Origin: Eremophila alpestris peregrina | Taxonomy: Eukaryota; Chordata; Aves; Passeriformes; Alaudidae | Reading direction: 5' to 3' | NCBI GenBank assembly: GCA_009792885.1 | Contig: WMCF01000110.1 | Span: 1,525,368 to 1,589,367 of the forward strand | DNA: 64,000 bases | Shown here: piece after piece, positions 37,999 through 51,549 of the stretch | Layout: each line of letters opens with the position of its first letter | How positions within the stretch are numbered: the first letter of the stretch is position 1 | Made by a program: the position numbers and the translations under genes | The notes under the pieces: model-generated | Told to the model about the DNA's origin: nothing | The model's database searches: none | What the model saw: only the letters and a program-made list of their open reading frames with translations

Positions 37999-38847
37999 CT
38001 TACATAGGGAAAAACCTACAGAATAAGTTAATAAAGTACAAAGTTTGGCCTTTTTGTATCCTGTACTTGTGCTTTATTTTCTAAACTTTTGTTGTGTTTC
38101 TAAAGAAGCTGCCTGATGTGTTTCCAACTAATAAGGACTATTTTTAAAAGCTTCCCTTCTAAATGGGATGGCTTTAATTACCTTTCACTTATCTCTCATT
38201 ACCAATACAAGTTTTCAGTGGGGGAAAATTGTTGGGGACAGTAGCAGGGGATGGATTGTCTTCCATATCTTGTCAAATATTTCTTGTTAATGTTAAACAA
38301 ATGTTGGCACATCAGAATCGGGCATAATCACTGTACCGTGCATTTGAAGAACTACAATAAAGAAAGATAAATTCTAGCTGCTTTGATGGAATTTTGAAAC
38401 ATGAATAGAGGAAAATATTTTTTATTGTAAAATTTCCAATCATTATTGGATGGTTAATTTCTGGCAAGTCATTGTATCATGCTATCATGGTAAAGGGTTA
38501 AAAGATTGGTTGTTATGGGTGAAAGTTGCACCCACTAATGCCCATGAGGACTGATCCTTCAAACAGTTTGAGATTAAGGGATTTTTGTGCCTAAAAAAAC
38601 TCCAGAAACTTTTCTGAAGCCCATGTAGTATTATGACAGGAGTATCAAAGAACATCTGCAGGCTTGCACCCCTGTCACTGACAGCTTTTAAAAGCTTTGT
38701 ATTTCTTTGCAGGTTGTACAAGTAAGTAGCAATTTCATCCCTCTGCTTTGTCATCTTTAATCAGTAAAATACAGCCTACTGCTACAAAACCAAATTGTTC
38801 TCAGTTTATCTGTTTTCCACCAAATTAGAAAAAGCTTAATCTGATAT

Positions 38848-39200
38848 TGTTGCAGTTTTGGAGAAAGGCACACAACTGAACACACCAAAGCTCATGCGAC
38901 AACAGCCAACATTTATTGATGGATGCCCCCTTTTTTTGGGCCTTCAAAATCACTACACCTGAACACCTGATTGGTTGGGGTTGAGTCCCCAACACCTGAT
39001 TGGTCGGGACCTCAGCACTGCCCAGCCCACTGGCCAATCATGCGTCTGCATTCGGGATTGAACGGGATTGGCTGGGGCCCCTGTTTGAGTTCAAATCCAA
39101 CCTATCATTGTCTCACCCAGGAACTTGATCACTTCTAAGCTGGTCGAGTTGGGGTTCTGTTATGGCCAATTTCATCTCTACAGCTATAGACCAACTGTGG
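38848..39200 (-). mobile_element. Probable ERV LTR with repeated CCAAT boxes
   Basis: Read on the minus strand, the right part shows a polyadenylation signal (AATAAATGTTGG, + coordinates 38908-38919), and the segment ends ...CTGCAACA at 38848. Upstream on the minus strand lie four CCAAT-type motifs (two GACCAATCA/AACCAATCA-like copies in a near-duplicated block plus two further copies). That layout is typical of a retroviral U3-R-U5. The 5' boundary is uncertain and no target-site duplication was found. Confidence 0.6.
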
Positions 39201-39345
39201 CTGTCACCGAATAGGCCAGAAAAAACTGGGAAATGCTAACATAAGCAAAAATGAGATCAGTACCACCCACTAGTCCTGACTGCCCCATTAATACTGACAA
39301 ACTGAGTCCATATACATACCTTCTTGTATTTGATCATTCTAAAAA

Positions 39346-39430
39346 AGAGATGAAAAAAAACAGTAGGATTTTTTGTTTGGTTGGGTGGGGCTTTTTTAGG
39401 TTTTTGGTTTTTTTGGTCTTTTTAATTTCA
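39346..39430. repeat. G/T-rich low-complexity tract
   Basis: An A-run is followed by about 70 bp made almost only of T and G (ttttttgtttggttgggtgg and so on). Similar tracts lie at 19976-20025, 54340-54450 and 62140-62192. They may be degenerate tails of retroposons. I cannot assign a parent. Confidence 0.8.
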
Positions 39431-42400
39431 CCACAATGCTGTTCTGCAACCAGTCAATTTTGTGCTCAGATTTTAGTTCCGTGAAGTAAATTAGTGCAAT
39501 GAGTTGTACTTGGGAAGGCAACCTCTTGTCTGCCCAATATAAAAGCCCCAGCAAATAAAGGTGTACCTCACTGACCTCTATTAAGATACATATGAGTAAA
39601 AGGAATGCAGCTTTAGCAGACTAATTTGTGTTATTAGTATTACATTTACTTGTCAGTATGGCTTACAGAAAAACAGTGCAACTGAAAAAAACATATTTTA
39701 CAGATGTTATTCTTCTGCCAAAGGGCAGAATTGTGTCCATGAGCTTCATTTATGTTTGACAGTTTGTACATGGAAGTGTCTTCTTTTTCAGCGAGATTTG
39801 TACTAAATCCTTGGTTTAGAGAATGCATAGGAAAAGTAAGATACGAGTGTCTTCCTTAAGTATAGTACTAGGAAAACATTTTCTTGCATTGGAAAACTGT
39901 AACAAGTATTAAATAGTAAAAAACAAACAAAAAAATAACTGCAACAATAGATTGTAGTTTCAAAGCCATTGATAATGACTCACACACTTGAGGAGGAAGC
40001 CTTAGATTTAAACAGGAGCAAGATAATTAACTGAAATCAGACACATAATTTCTTATGTAGTTTTAAAATTGCAGTTTTAGCAAGAACCTTGCTCTAAGAG
40101 ATTTCAAGCAGGTTTCCATCAGCTGCGTTTCTTTGTCATGCTGAAGACTGCAAGTTTTCTGGGACTTCTGGAATGAGCTGCCTGGGAACTCCAGAGCTTC
40201 CAGTGCCTTAGAAATCTCAACTGTATTAATGCAGTGCTTATGGTGGGTCCTTGCTGCTTCTTCTTTGATAACTGTATTTGTTTGGTATTAACTTTCACAG
40301 TAGGAAGAAAAAAAGAAAAAGACAAAAACAAAGATGAAGCCTAAAAAACTAGGTATAAAATTGTTCAGAGAAATTTCCAGAGGATCATATAATAAGAAGA
40401 TTGAAACACAATAAGCTGTGTTCTAAAACAACAACACATGACCTTTTGAGTTCTCATTATTGAAAAGCATTGTTTAGACATTTTCATTTTCTCCTTTCTC
40501 CAACTGTTCAGCTCTACAATAACAGCAGCAGGAGAGAGCAACAAGGAAATTGGGTTTTTTTTTTCTTTATTATGCAATAGTTCTGGTTTATTGACAAGGC
40601 TGTTTTTGCACACACTGACTCAGACTGAATCTTCTGAAGATTCTGTTCTTTGCTGTTCGAAAACAATGTCTTGGCATTTTTTCGTCCTTTGTTCATGGAG
40701 GATTGTAATTTCCCCAGTATTTTCTATCATTGGTATTTACTCTGTGAGTACCTCCATTAATGAGTATGGTGATACTCCTAATAAATTTTTACATGCCAGT
40801 AAAGATGATAAGATCAAATTTCTAGGAGTTATTCCCGTGGATGTTGAATCGGCTTTGGAAAAATTGTTGGGACAGTCTGTCCAAATGTAAACAAGAATGG
40901 GCAAGTCTTGACTTAATTTCTGGAAATTCTAATTCTGCTATTTCTGAGCTTACATTTCTTAACCAAAACATTTTGCATGTATTTTCATTACCTTTTTTCC
41001 CTCCTTCTCCTCTTTCCCTCATTATTTTTCCTCATTCCTTTGCTGCATAAACAAAAGAAATGAAAATGAAACTAAATAATGCCAAAGGGTTGATGCCACA
41101 TTTTCACTCTATAAAATCTGGGACAACCATTATTAAACATTTTACATGTCACTTGAAACTTACATGCAAAATATAAGGAAAATAATTATAATGTGGCATT
41201 ATATATTAAATAAAACAAATGGACCTATCTCTGAGTTAATCTTCATGAGACATAAACTAATTTAAATTCGTCAAACACAAATGCAGCTTTCATTTTTCTT
41301 CATACCAAACAACGTCCACAACAACTGTATGGACAGTGAGAGATTTCTTGGGTTGTCCATTTCCTATCATCCTGGTGAGGTGACTGAGGCTGAGTGCAGC
41401 AGTGAATCAAAACAATCACTCTAACTGTATTCAGCTTGGGGCAGTAGTATTTGATTACAGGCATTTCAAAATGGACTTGTACAAGGGTGTGACTTGTTTC
41501 ACAGCTGCACAAGATTCTTTGGGGCTGCTATTATGAGTCCTCTGGGATTTGCTTAGCTTGACTCATGAGCAGATGGTGTTCAGTGTTCCAGAGAAAATCC
41601 CCATTTCCTTTGGAGGAAAAGTGATTAAACAAAAGCAAGAGTAATGTCCTGTTGGAATTCTTTAGATGCAGCTACAGGGAAACCACTCACCTTTTCATTT
41701 TCTATTTCAAAATAATTCCTTAGGAATATACAGTCTTTCTCAATCAATGGTTTTGCTGAAATTGTAGGGTGATTTTTCCCTCTGATTCGAGTTCTTACAC
41801 ACTCTTTCTCTTAAGTAAATAGGGCAAATTGAACCAGAAATTTTCAGCATTTTCACACCAAAATTTGTATGGTTCTTACCATGGTGGAAGATGGATAACA
41901 TGGGAAACAGCTGGTAGAACATCATGGCTGTGTGTTTATAAAGAACTTGCACGTCGTACAATAAGAGAGTAAGATTTTTGTGAAGGTACAGAGGTGCACT
42001 TGTAGCTCCAGCCTGACAGGTGTTCTGGGGCAGAGGCTATGTTTGCACAGGGGGTGTTTCACATCTCTGCATACACAGCTTAGCTCCAAGTCTGTTCCTG
42101 CAGCACAGCAATGTGGCTAACAAAGCACAGCCTTGGAAAACCCCCTTGACAAGGAGCTGGTGGGGCCAGGAGCCCTCAAACTGCAACAAGTGGGGTGCAG
42201 CCTCTGCCCTCTGCAAGCTGACAAATTTAGCTGTTTGAGGCTGGTTATGAGAAACCAAACTGGTACTTCCTCCAGAGCAGAAACACCGCAAGTTTCCACC
42301 CTGCGCTGTGTCCTGAACACACTGTACTCAGAGATGTGTCTGTTTGCAAAGCAGGGGAAAACAAGGCACTATGAAAACCCTAAATATACATAACTCTACA

Positions 42401-44184
42401 CATTGCAAAAGCCTCTGATAACGTCCAGAATCACAGGTTCTGTGACTGCATTGTTTGATGGTAAGAATTGATACAAGGTTTTAAAAAACCCTTGCTAATA
42501 ACAGGAAGGGGTGCCTGTAGTTCACTTATCAGCAAGAACACTTATTTGTATTAGTGTTCTTTGCTTATCAGTAACAGCACCAACAAGAACTTGTTGTAGA
42601 AGTTCAGTGAACACTGTATTGTTTAGGTTTAAGAAAAACAACTCTGAGAAATCTTTTTAAATGCTGATACATTTTGTTCAATTTCTAATTTCTTTTACCT
42701 GACATTTTCTTAGCTTTCCTAAATGTCCTGTCTGTCTGGTAGAAAACCTACTTATTTTTAGCAAATTCACTGTGTAAATTACAAAAACCACTTTTTTCAG
42801 GACTAGAAGCAACAGGAACTGACATTTAAATACCTTCAGATATATATAATGCAGAGAGATGTGTAATATTTGCAGCTGTTCTGTCTGTCACCTTACATTT
42901 CAGAGTTGCTTTACACACAGTAGATTATTCCTGGGGAACGGAACCTACTATTAGAAAACTTTTTTCTTTGTAAAATTTAGCTCCACCACAATACCAAGGT
43001 TTTTTAAAAACTTCTGTAATCATCATGCATGTCCTAATTCCAGTGCAGTCAGATTTTAGAATCTAATTCCTTCTGTTTTGGGATCAGTCCTCACAGCTGC
43101 CTACAATTTTATGGAAAGAGATCAGGAAATTATTTCTCAGAAAAGTGTATACATATATAAATAGCATTTAAAAATCCTAAATTGTCTCATTAGAAATTTC
43201 CAGTGTGTAACAAATACATTTCCAAGATTTTTTTCTAATTAATCTGGAATTTGAACTGTTTCATAATACTGTACTGCAGCTTGAATTAGGAAAATCAGAT
43301 TTCAATTTAAAATTTGATCCAGTCCACATAATTTCACAAACATGGGTTAAGCATGCTGTTTGTTTGCAAATCATTTTAAAAAAAAAGGAAATGAAATTAA
43401 ATGTCAGGGAATTTCCAAAAAAAAAGTAAGAAAGCCTGTGGCAACCATATCCTGACAAGGCAATGTCAGTGAGATGTCAGCAATGTTGTGCCTCTTTGAA
43501 AGCTCCCATATCACTGTTTGATTCAGTCATAAACCAATGCTGCTTTCACCTTCTTATCAGACCATTTTTTGGAGTTACCTCATGTAAAAATAAATCAGAT
43601 AGCTCCCTCCTGTTATTATTAGCTACTGTCTTGTTGCTGAGTGTACAAAAACACAATCTGTCTCCTGAGAGGAACTTCTTGCTAAAAGAGGTTGCATACT
43701 GGAAAGTAATCAAAATATGAGCCCAGACCGCATTTCAGTCAGCCTCCATTGCTTGAACAACTTATCTAGCCTCCCAAGTGTAATTGTGATGAAGCTGTAG
43801 TTTTTGCTGAGCAATGCAAAATGATTCTCCCTGCTCAGTCCTTTAGAAAAGTCGGAAGTTCTAGCTCAGTGTACTCATATGGAAGCAGTGAGTCATGAGA
43901 GACGGCATATCTTCCTGAGTCATAACACCACTGTGCTTGCCTTACAGTGTTCAATTTACTCAAGATGTCACTTTTTCTTCTAAAACTTGCCAAGGTTATT
44001 CATAATATAATACCTTAGGTTGTTATGAATAATGAGATGCAAGAAAGGCAGAATGCATCTGACCATTAATGCTCAGCTTCAGTACAGTTGTCATGGCCTT
44101 TTAGTCATATTTTGATCAAGGTCTCCATAGCCTTCCTTTTAATGCATGTCATTATGTAACTGCAGTACATTATAGTGTTATGAC

Positions 44185-44640
44185 TTTTTTTCTATAGTAA
44201 CTGGAGTTTTCTGGCTGGGGGTGAGCAACATCTTGGGAGGGGACATGGCCAGGACAGCTGACCCATGCTGACTCAAGGGATATTCCATAATATATCCTGT
44301 CTGCTCAGATATAAAACCTAGGAGAAAGGAGTTGGAAGGGGACACATTTGTTGTTATCATGTTTGTCTTATGGAGCAAATGCTACACATGCTTAAGTCCT
44401 GCTTCCTGGAAAGTGGCTGGACATCACCTGCTGATGGGTTGTAGACCACAAGCCTTTTCCTTTTTCTTCCATATGCAACCTTGTCCTTTGCTTGATTAAA
44501 CTGTATTTATCTGACTCATGATGTTTTTTTCTTCTTATTTGCTGTCCCACCCTTCCTCCCTGTCTTGCTGAAGAGGGGAGTGAAAGAGCACTGGCATCCT
44601 GCCGAAGGGAATCCACCGGAAAACTCTTAAGGCCAGAAGT
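44185..44640 (+). mobile_element. ERV LTR, internally deleted (same broad family as 36413-36983)
   Basis: Landmarks in order are a ttctatagtaactgg block (the usual cttcatagtagctgg) and, after a deletion, ggctgggggtgagcaacatc. Next come gggaggggacatggccagga, caagggatattccataatat, a TATA box in cagatataaaacctagg, and ttgattaaactgtatttatc near the polyadenylation site. U5 ends near the aatccaccgg area. The reverse complement of the 36413-36983 LTR shows the same order. The exact 3' end is unclear. Confidence 0.8.
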
Positions 44641-45680
44641 AGGGCTTAGGTAATGTTGACAGGTTGTAGAGGATAGAAGGAGTCAAATCCTGCCTAGAAT
44701 CATCGATAATGACCTCTTAAAACCTATGCATTGGCATTGTTTTAAAAGTACGGAATTGGAGTGATACAAAACTGACTTAGGAATTTTGGAAGAGAAGAGG
44801 ATCCATACTTGATCCTAGATCCTTAGGTCTATTCTAGTGGGTGTCCCCCACCAAGTCAGATTCCTGTTTTTCCTTTTCATTTCCCTGAGTAGACATATTG
44901 TGCCAACATTGGACAAACTTCTGGTTCCAAAATGTTGTTTAAAGGTGTACTTTTATGCAAATGCATCCATAGAAACAGAGAGACTTGACTGTCTAAGAAC
45001 TTTTCTGGTAGCTATAATCCCTTTATTGTACTTTTTGACCTTACACCAACATTCTCAAAATGCTTGTAAAAATTATTTCATGTCACTAAGTCTTCTCTCT
45101 GTGATGCAAATTGGAAATTTAAACCTCATTATCCTATGCTTAATATGTAATAAGTATAACTTAACAGAATGATTACACAATATTACCATTTGCATGATAT
45201 TATTACTCAGAGTACATCTAAAAATAAGTTTGTTTTCTGAACTTAGGGGGAATAAAGGTAATGCTTTGGATGCCTCTGTGGCTACTGTGTTGGAATACAA
45301 TTTGCCTTTTTCTAAAGAAACTACTAAAATAAAATCTTTGCTGATGGGTTGTTTTAGAATTCTTTTGTTTGTGTCTTATGCCAGTCTTTAGAGAGATTGT
45401 CAAAGCAGCAGCAGGATCCAAGACATATTAGCAGTGAAAACAAAATTTTTGGTAAATGCTATTTTGGGTACTGGTTAAAGTAAACACTACATTGTTAGAC
45501 TGGAGCTGTACATGTGATTTTCATCCTTGGACACTGGAAGGATTACTCTTCTATTATGTAGTTCAGATACACAATGTTTTAGTTAATAATGGCTATAAGT
45601 AGCAAAAAAGATGTTGAAAAAAATCGTACTAGACAAGTTTTCTGTATATATGCAGGTGCATACCTTGCAGTTATTGGTAA

Positions 45681-45752
45681 TGAAGAGAAGGACAGGGAAG
45701 AGTAAAGGGAGGAAGGAAGGAAGGAGAGAAAGGAAAGGAGGAAAGGAGTAAA
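45681..45752. repeat. Purine-only GGAA/GAAAG-rich tract
   Basis: About 70 bp of the + strand are almost only A and G, with several ggaa and aggaaggaagg units. Such polypurine tracts can form triplex structures, but nothing here shows a function. Confidence 0.85.
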
Positions 45753-46426
45753 ACTGAGATAATATCTGCACTGGAAAATAAGAAAGCTCAGCTGATCTTC
45801 ATTCTAGGCTTAACTGTCTATTACCTAGGAAATGTTTAACAAGTGTTCACCAGAAAAGAAAGCTTAGAACTGAACCTCAAAGGTTTCATTGGAAAAAATC
45901 CTTCAAGTAAAGAAACAAGAGTTAACGTATTTCATTGTAAAGCATGTGTTTTAATTTTCTTTTTTGGTGGGTTTTTTCACCAAGCATTAGTTCCTGGGCT
46001 TGAAATTACATTTCTAATTTTTGTTTGGTTGCTCTTCTGAGGTGCTCAATCCTGATCATTTTCAGTCTGCTAAATACAGACAATCCCTCCTGTGACTACT
46101 CTGATAGCCATCTGCAAATACAGATATAGTTTAAGCTCCTTAGCTTGTGTTTTCCAGCAAGCAAAATATATTATAACATGGAGTATTCTAATTTTGCTTT
46201 TTGCCTACTTGTAGATTGCCAGTTACTTGCCTATTTGTAGTTTTCCAATAATTGTCTTTTCTCTTTCAAAAAACCCCACAAACCAAACAAATGAAAACAT
46301 ACATTTGTTCTGCTCTGAGCACATGGGAAAAAAAAAATTCTGATATAAGGCCTCTGGTGGCCTTCATAGCTGTAGTGCGAACTTTTTTCATTCAACTTGG
46401 GTTTTTGAAATTTGCCTAAACAAGAC

Positions 46427-47024
46427 TGTACTGGTTTTGACTGGTGCAGATGTGATTTTCTTCATAGTAGCTGGTACACAGCACTGTGTGTTTTGTATTC
46501 AGGATGAAAATACTGTTAACACCCTGATGGTTTGGCTGTGAGGACTGTGTTGCTGCATAGTCCTCACTCTAAGTCCAGGACTTCTCAGTGTTCCATTCAA
46601 CACCACTGAGGAGCTGCACAAAGAGCTGGGAGACAGCATGGCTAGGACAGGCAACACGAACTGGCCAAAGGGGTATTCCACACAGTAGAACATCATATCC
46701 AATATATAAACAGGGAGAGTCATCTGGAAGGGGTGTTGTTCAGGAATGGGCATTCGTCAGTGGTGATGTGAAGTTGTAGAGTGTATTACTTGTTTCTTCC
46801 AGGTCCCATATCTCTCCTTCTTTTTGCTAATATTGCTATTGTTATCTTTATTATCCTTATCATCATTGTCATCATATTCAGTATTACTATACTATTTTAT
46901 TTCAATTATTAAATAGTTCTTAACCCTCAAGGTTTACATTTCCTTTCCAATTCTCTCCACTGAGTGGGCAGGTGGGAAAGTGAGCAACTGGTCCGTACCT
47001 GCTGTGTAGGATAAAACCACAGCA
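46427..47024 (+). mobile_element. ERV solo LTR (same family as 36413-36983)
   Basis: The LTR starts tgtactggttttgactgg, continues with cttcatagtagctggtacac and aaaggggtattccacacag, and has an atatataaacaggg TATA region. It reaches an ATT/ATC-rich block (46830-46920) and ends near ggataaaaccacagca. That is the mirror of the 36413 copy. I found no target-site duplication, so the ends are within about 10 bp. Confidence 0.8.
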
Positions 47025-49070
47025 CAGGCTCAGCATGCCACTGTGAGGTATTTGTAAGACTGATTGGACTGGAAAATTTACCTCATGTGTGTTGCAGAAC
47101 AGACCTTTGTAGATCCAAGACCTTTACTTCTTAAGAACAGTGTAAAAGTACAACTCCTGTCATTCTTAATGTGGTCAGTAATGATTTCCAGATTCTATTC
47201 TGCAGAAATAAAACTAGCTAGTGAGTGCACTAGGTATGCAGTGTGTTTTACATTTCTTTCCTTGTATTGCCTTCTGCTTTGTAATTGAAGCAGTGTAAGA
47301 GGTCTCAAGTCCATTTATAAACCAAACCTGTAAACTCATGAAATAATGAAATCAAGTTTGCCTGATGTAGTCTGTTGTCCAAAAAAATCTTGATCATAAG
47401 GTGAATGTTTTAGCATGTCTCCTGGTTTTTTATAGTTTCTGACTTTAATGAAAGATTAGTATATATCTAGTAATCTCAAATTCTGCATTATATTCAAAGA
47501 CATATTGAACAAGACTGTCAACAGTTCTCAGGTTTTCAAAATTCTTAGATGAACTGTTTTAAGGAATAGTTACTTTAAAGTGCTCTTCAAATATTTTTTC
47601 AACGTCTGCCTTGGTTACTAATGTATGGGAATATATTATTTTCATTATCTCACATAATACAATATGTGATAAAGGAGTTTGCATTCAAATGTACCACAGC
47701 ACAAAGCTGGAAGAAAAAAGTGCACTAAAAATCAGTGAAAATTCATAATGTTACTGACATCTGAGATCTCTTCTGAAGAAATAGTACAGTATTTAGTACT
47801 GTACATGTGGAAAAAATTGTATCTTGCCAAGAATAATTAGCTTTGCAGAAAAAGGATGAGGAATAACTGGCTCTCTACCAGTTCTCCACAAAAATATCTC
47901 ATGTGTATTGTGGATGGTAAACTAAGAATGAGTCAACAATTTTGTGCTTTGGAAATAAAGTCAGACATAATTTGGACCTATATGTTAAGCAGTTTAATCT
48001 TAAGAACACATAAAATCCTTCTGCTCTAGCCATGTACTGAGAAGAAATGTTATCAAGCATGCTGTAATCCATAACTTAATAAATACAGCAGTTAAGTGGT
48101 GATACCAGCAAAAGACTTAATTATAAAATATTTCCATAAAGAGTGAAAGATCTAGGGCTGTTCATTTAAAAGAATGCCATACAGGAAAATAGTAGCAATT
48201 TACAAGTATATAAAGAAATATTGCAGCAAACAAGGAAAAAAAATCAATTTCCCACAGCCATGTTGGCTCATACAAGACAAAACCTCTGTATACTGCACAA
48301 ATAAAAGAGTTTGACATTGGGTAATATTCTGTCTCAGTAAGTGCTGTGAAGCACTGAAACAGGTTTATTGGAGAAGATTTTTGTTTTTTATCACTAGACA
48401 GAGATTAGGCACTAGTGATGTTATATATATTATACTAGAGTATAATATGGAAGGAAGTTTTTTACAGAGAGCAAAGCTTTCTAGTTCTCGGCCATTTCCT
48501 TTAGTAAAAGGCTCACAAGGACAATATGTCATTTCTGATGGCACTTCAGAAAGTTTTTCAATTTCTCATTTGTTTTAAAAAATTCCATAGTTGTATCACA
48601 GGCCAATGCTTGCTGCAATGAAAGGTAACAAGGTGGCATTGTTACACATGTAGTTCCCACTTGTGTAGTAAAGCTCATAAATAAATACTAGATTACCTTC
48701 CATCCTTCAAGGTAGCCATAAAGCAAATCAGATTAGGCCACAATCTTTAATTCAGTCTCACTCAGTTGGAAAAAATGTGAAGTCTGTTTCTAGGGTGTTA
48801 TATGAACTGTTGTTAATATGTATAGAAGACTCTGTGAAGTTGACTGAAGACTACAAGTCTAAACCTGTGTGCCTTCAGCAGTGTGAATTTTTTATATTGT
48901 AGAAATCTCTAGAATCTTGTCTACTGAAACAGAAATTTCTCTAATGTGGCTTGAATTTCCTCAAGAACTAATGACTACCATCTCAAATGTTACCATGGTA
49001 TCTTAGCTTAGAGATGTAATCTTTCCATATAGTTTTCTCCACATCACTTCGTGGAAGCATAAGCTTTTCT

Positions 49071-49312
49071 CTTAAAAAAAACACCAAAAACCTCTCAAAA
49101 AGCCAAACAGAAAATATCCCAAATAAACAAAAAACTCCCAACAAAAACAAAACAAAACACCAGAAAACACACAAAAAAAAACTCCACAAACAAACAAGCA
49201 ATCAAAAACAACCCCACAAACAAACAAAAAAAAACCTACCAAAAAACAAGCAAACCTCCCCACCCAAAAAGGCAAAAAAAAAAACAATCCAAAACCCCAA
49301 CCCACATCCAGC
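49071..49312. repeat. 240-bp A/C-only low-complexity tract
   Basis: The + strand is nearly devoid of G and T for about 240 bp, built from caaa, aaacc and ccaaaa units with no fixed period. The complementary strand is therefore T/G only, and its Phe/Leu/Cys/Gly-rich open frames are spurious. Confidence 0.95.
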
Positions 49313-49351
49313 AAAGATGTTTGCATGTTTCTTTCCTTGTCAGGGGAGTGG

Positions 49352-49419
49352 AAAAATTAATTAATTTAATTAATTTAATTTAATTAATTAAATTTAATTA
49401 ATTAATTTAATTAATTAGA
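49352..49419. repeat. AATT-rich palindromic tract
   Basis: About 68 bp made of ttaattaa and aatttaatt units, self-complementary along its whole length. It abuts the CR1 tail that starts at about 49420. Confidence 0.95.
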
Positions 49420-49650
49420 ATAGTTATTAGGAAGAAAATATTTCCTGTGAGGGTGTTAAGGGACTGGAACTGATTGCCCAGGAAAGGGATGCTCCATTCA
49501 TGGAAATGTTCAAGACCAGATTGGATGGGGCTTGGAGCACCAGAGTTATTGGAAGGTGTTCCTGCCCCTCGCAGCGCAGTTGGAACAAGATGAACTTTAA
49601 GATCCCTTCCAATGCAAACCATTCTAGAATTCTGTGACTCTATTTTTATA
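49420..49650 (+). mobile_element. CR1 LINE 3' end
   Basis: The order aagggactggaactgattgc, atgctccattcatggaaatg, gaccagattggatggggctt, gaaggtgttcctgcccctcg and ttccaatgcaaaccattcta matches a CR1 3' UTR ending in attctgtga. This differs from the subfamily at 7330 and 34915. Confidence 0.92.
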
Positions 49651-51549
49651 TTGTTGTTTAATGTGTTTATGGAAAAGGATAAGAGTGGAACTCCATAATC
49701 TGATTACATTGACTCAGGTTGGATAGGCTTTGACACTGCAAGAGCCAATATGTTTATCTCCTTGGAGGGTTTGTCCACCCACTGACTTGGTCTCAAATGG
49801 TTGTTAAACCCATTATTTTCCCCAGTGTCATTTTAAAGTAAATGTATATTATTCTCAATTTGCTGTAAAATGCTTTGCTGTAAAGCTCAGTGTCTCAGAA
49901 CACCAGATGTTTGATAGATAAGGACACTTGCAATTTTTTGTCAAATGTAGCTCTTTATAGAGTCAAGATACAGTTGTAAAAGATTGTCCTTGGAATTCAA
50001 GACAATGTAATAATGGAATGCAACTTTTTACCACATTGAGCAATTTTAAAATTTTGCCATTTTAAATCTTTGTTGCTCAGATAGCAACAAAGAATGTCAG
50101 TCCTTCCATTTTTTAACAATTGTTATTTCCTTAGCAATGTTGCTTGTTGTTTATATTTGTTTTCCTTTTTTAATATTAATTATGTATTTGTGCTAACAGT
50201 AGTTCTAGTGTACATCTTATCAGTTGTTTCTTGTGTTTCTTTTAAAAGTATTAGGGAAAAAAAAAAAAAAAGGCTTTCCATATCATATGTAGCTGAAATA
50301 CCTCTCCAGATTTTAGGCAGTGTGATGCTTTAAGAGATCACAGAGAACTTTGCAAAAACAATTGAAGTGTCAAATAACTTGCTTCACCCCTTTGAGAAGA
50401 ATCTGCTTTAATAGGTTTGAGGGGGAAAAAAGAATAATCAAGATAAAGTACTCATTCTGGCTGGCCAATAAGTGAGGTAATTCATATCAATAGAATTAAA
50501 TGTATATGATTTTCTGAAGTAACGTATTTTCCAAGGGAAAAGAGATCTCTCAATTTCCCCTAATCATTCTGTATTTGTTGTATTTAAAAGTATAAATTTA
50601 AATTACATGAACATCTGCAATAGTCATCAGTGATAAAACTATTTTATATATTAAAGTTATTTCTCATCATTCTAGGCCTGAAAAAGCCAATATGTAAATT
50701 AAATGTCTCACTGATTTGTATTGAAGGAAAAATAGCTGATTTGTTTCAATATTATTGTTTTTTTTTTTTCCCAGTTGTAAAATAATTAACAAATCATATG
50801 GAATTATACCTTGGAGGAGAAGAATTTTTAAATATTTTTTTTGCCTCTTTCATAGAACAGACCTTTCACAGATTCAGACATATACAGAGCTTTTGAAAAT
50901 GTGCTTTATGTTCTGTTCTGTTACATTAGAAAAATCTGAGATGGAAGTACTGTTTAAAGTGACACCATGCATGGAATAGGAGACTGGGAGGATACAAGGG
51001 GAAGTCTTGAGAATGATGAAATTGAATGAGTTTAGATAGAAGTAGTGCAAGAGAAACAACCAACGGGAATATTTTACTGTCAAAGATCTGATTATAAGAG
51101 ATGCTTCTGCCCAAATTAAGGTGTAAATGAGACCATATGCTGAAGTCAGTAGTACAGATTTAATTTAACAGTAAATGTGAGGTAGAGAGATTGGAAAAAA
51201 TAGGAAGGTGGGGGGGGATGGGGATAAGGAGGTAAGAAATAGAGTGAGAGATTAAGCAGAAGATAAAAAGATAGCATATTCACTACATGGATTCCTTCAG
51301 CATCCCTGGTCTTCAGTGGTCAGGATCTCCCTGTTGCTCACCTGGAGGTACCAGTTTTATACAGCCCAAGTCTGGGGAATCCAGGGGGCATAGATGCCAT
51401 TTCCACAACTTTCACTGAGATGTTCATCCTTTCTCACAGTTTTCACTGTGTGTATTTTTTTGTCCAGATAAGTCTTAAGTCCCCACAGTCTGCACATTGG
51501 AATTTTGTCTGGTATACTAATTCCAGATCTTCACCTTCATTAGGCCTCA

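Noticed and set aside
48983..49326. Minus-strand frames rich in Phe, Leu, Cys and Gly resembling membrane proteins
   Set aside because: They are translations of the A/C-only low-complexity tract.
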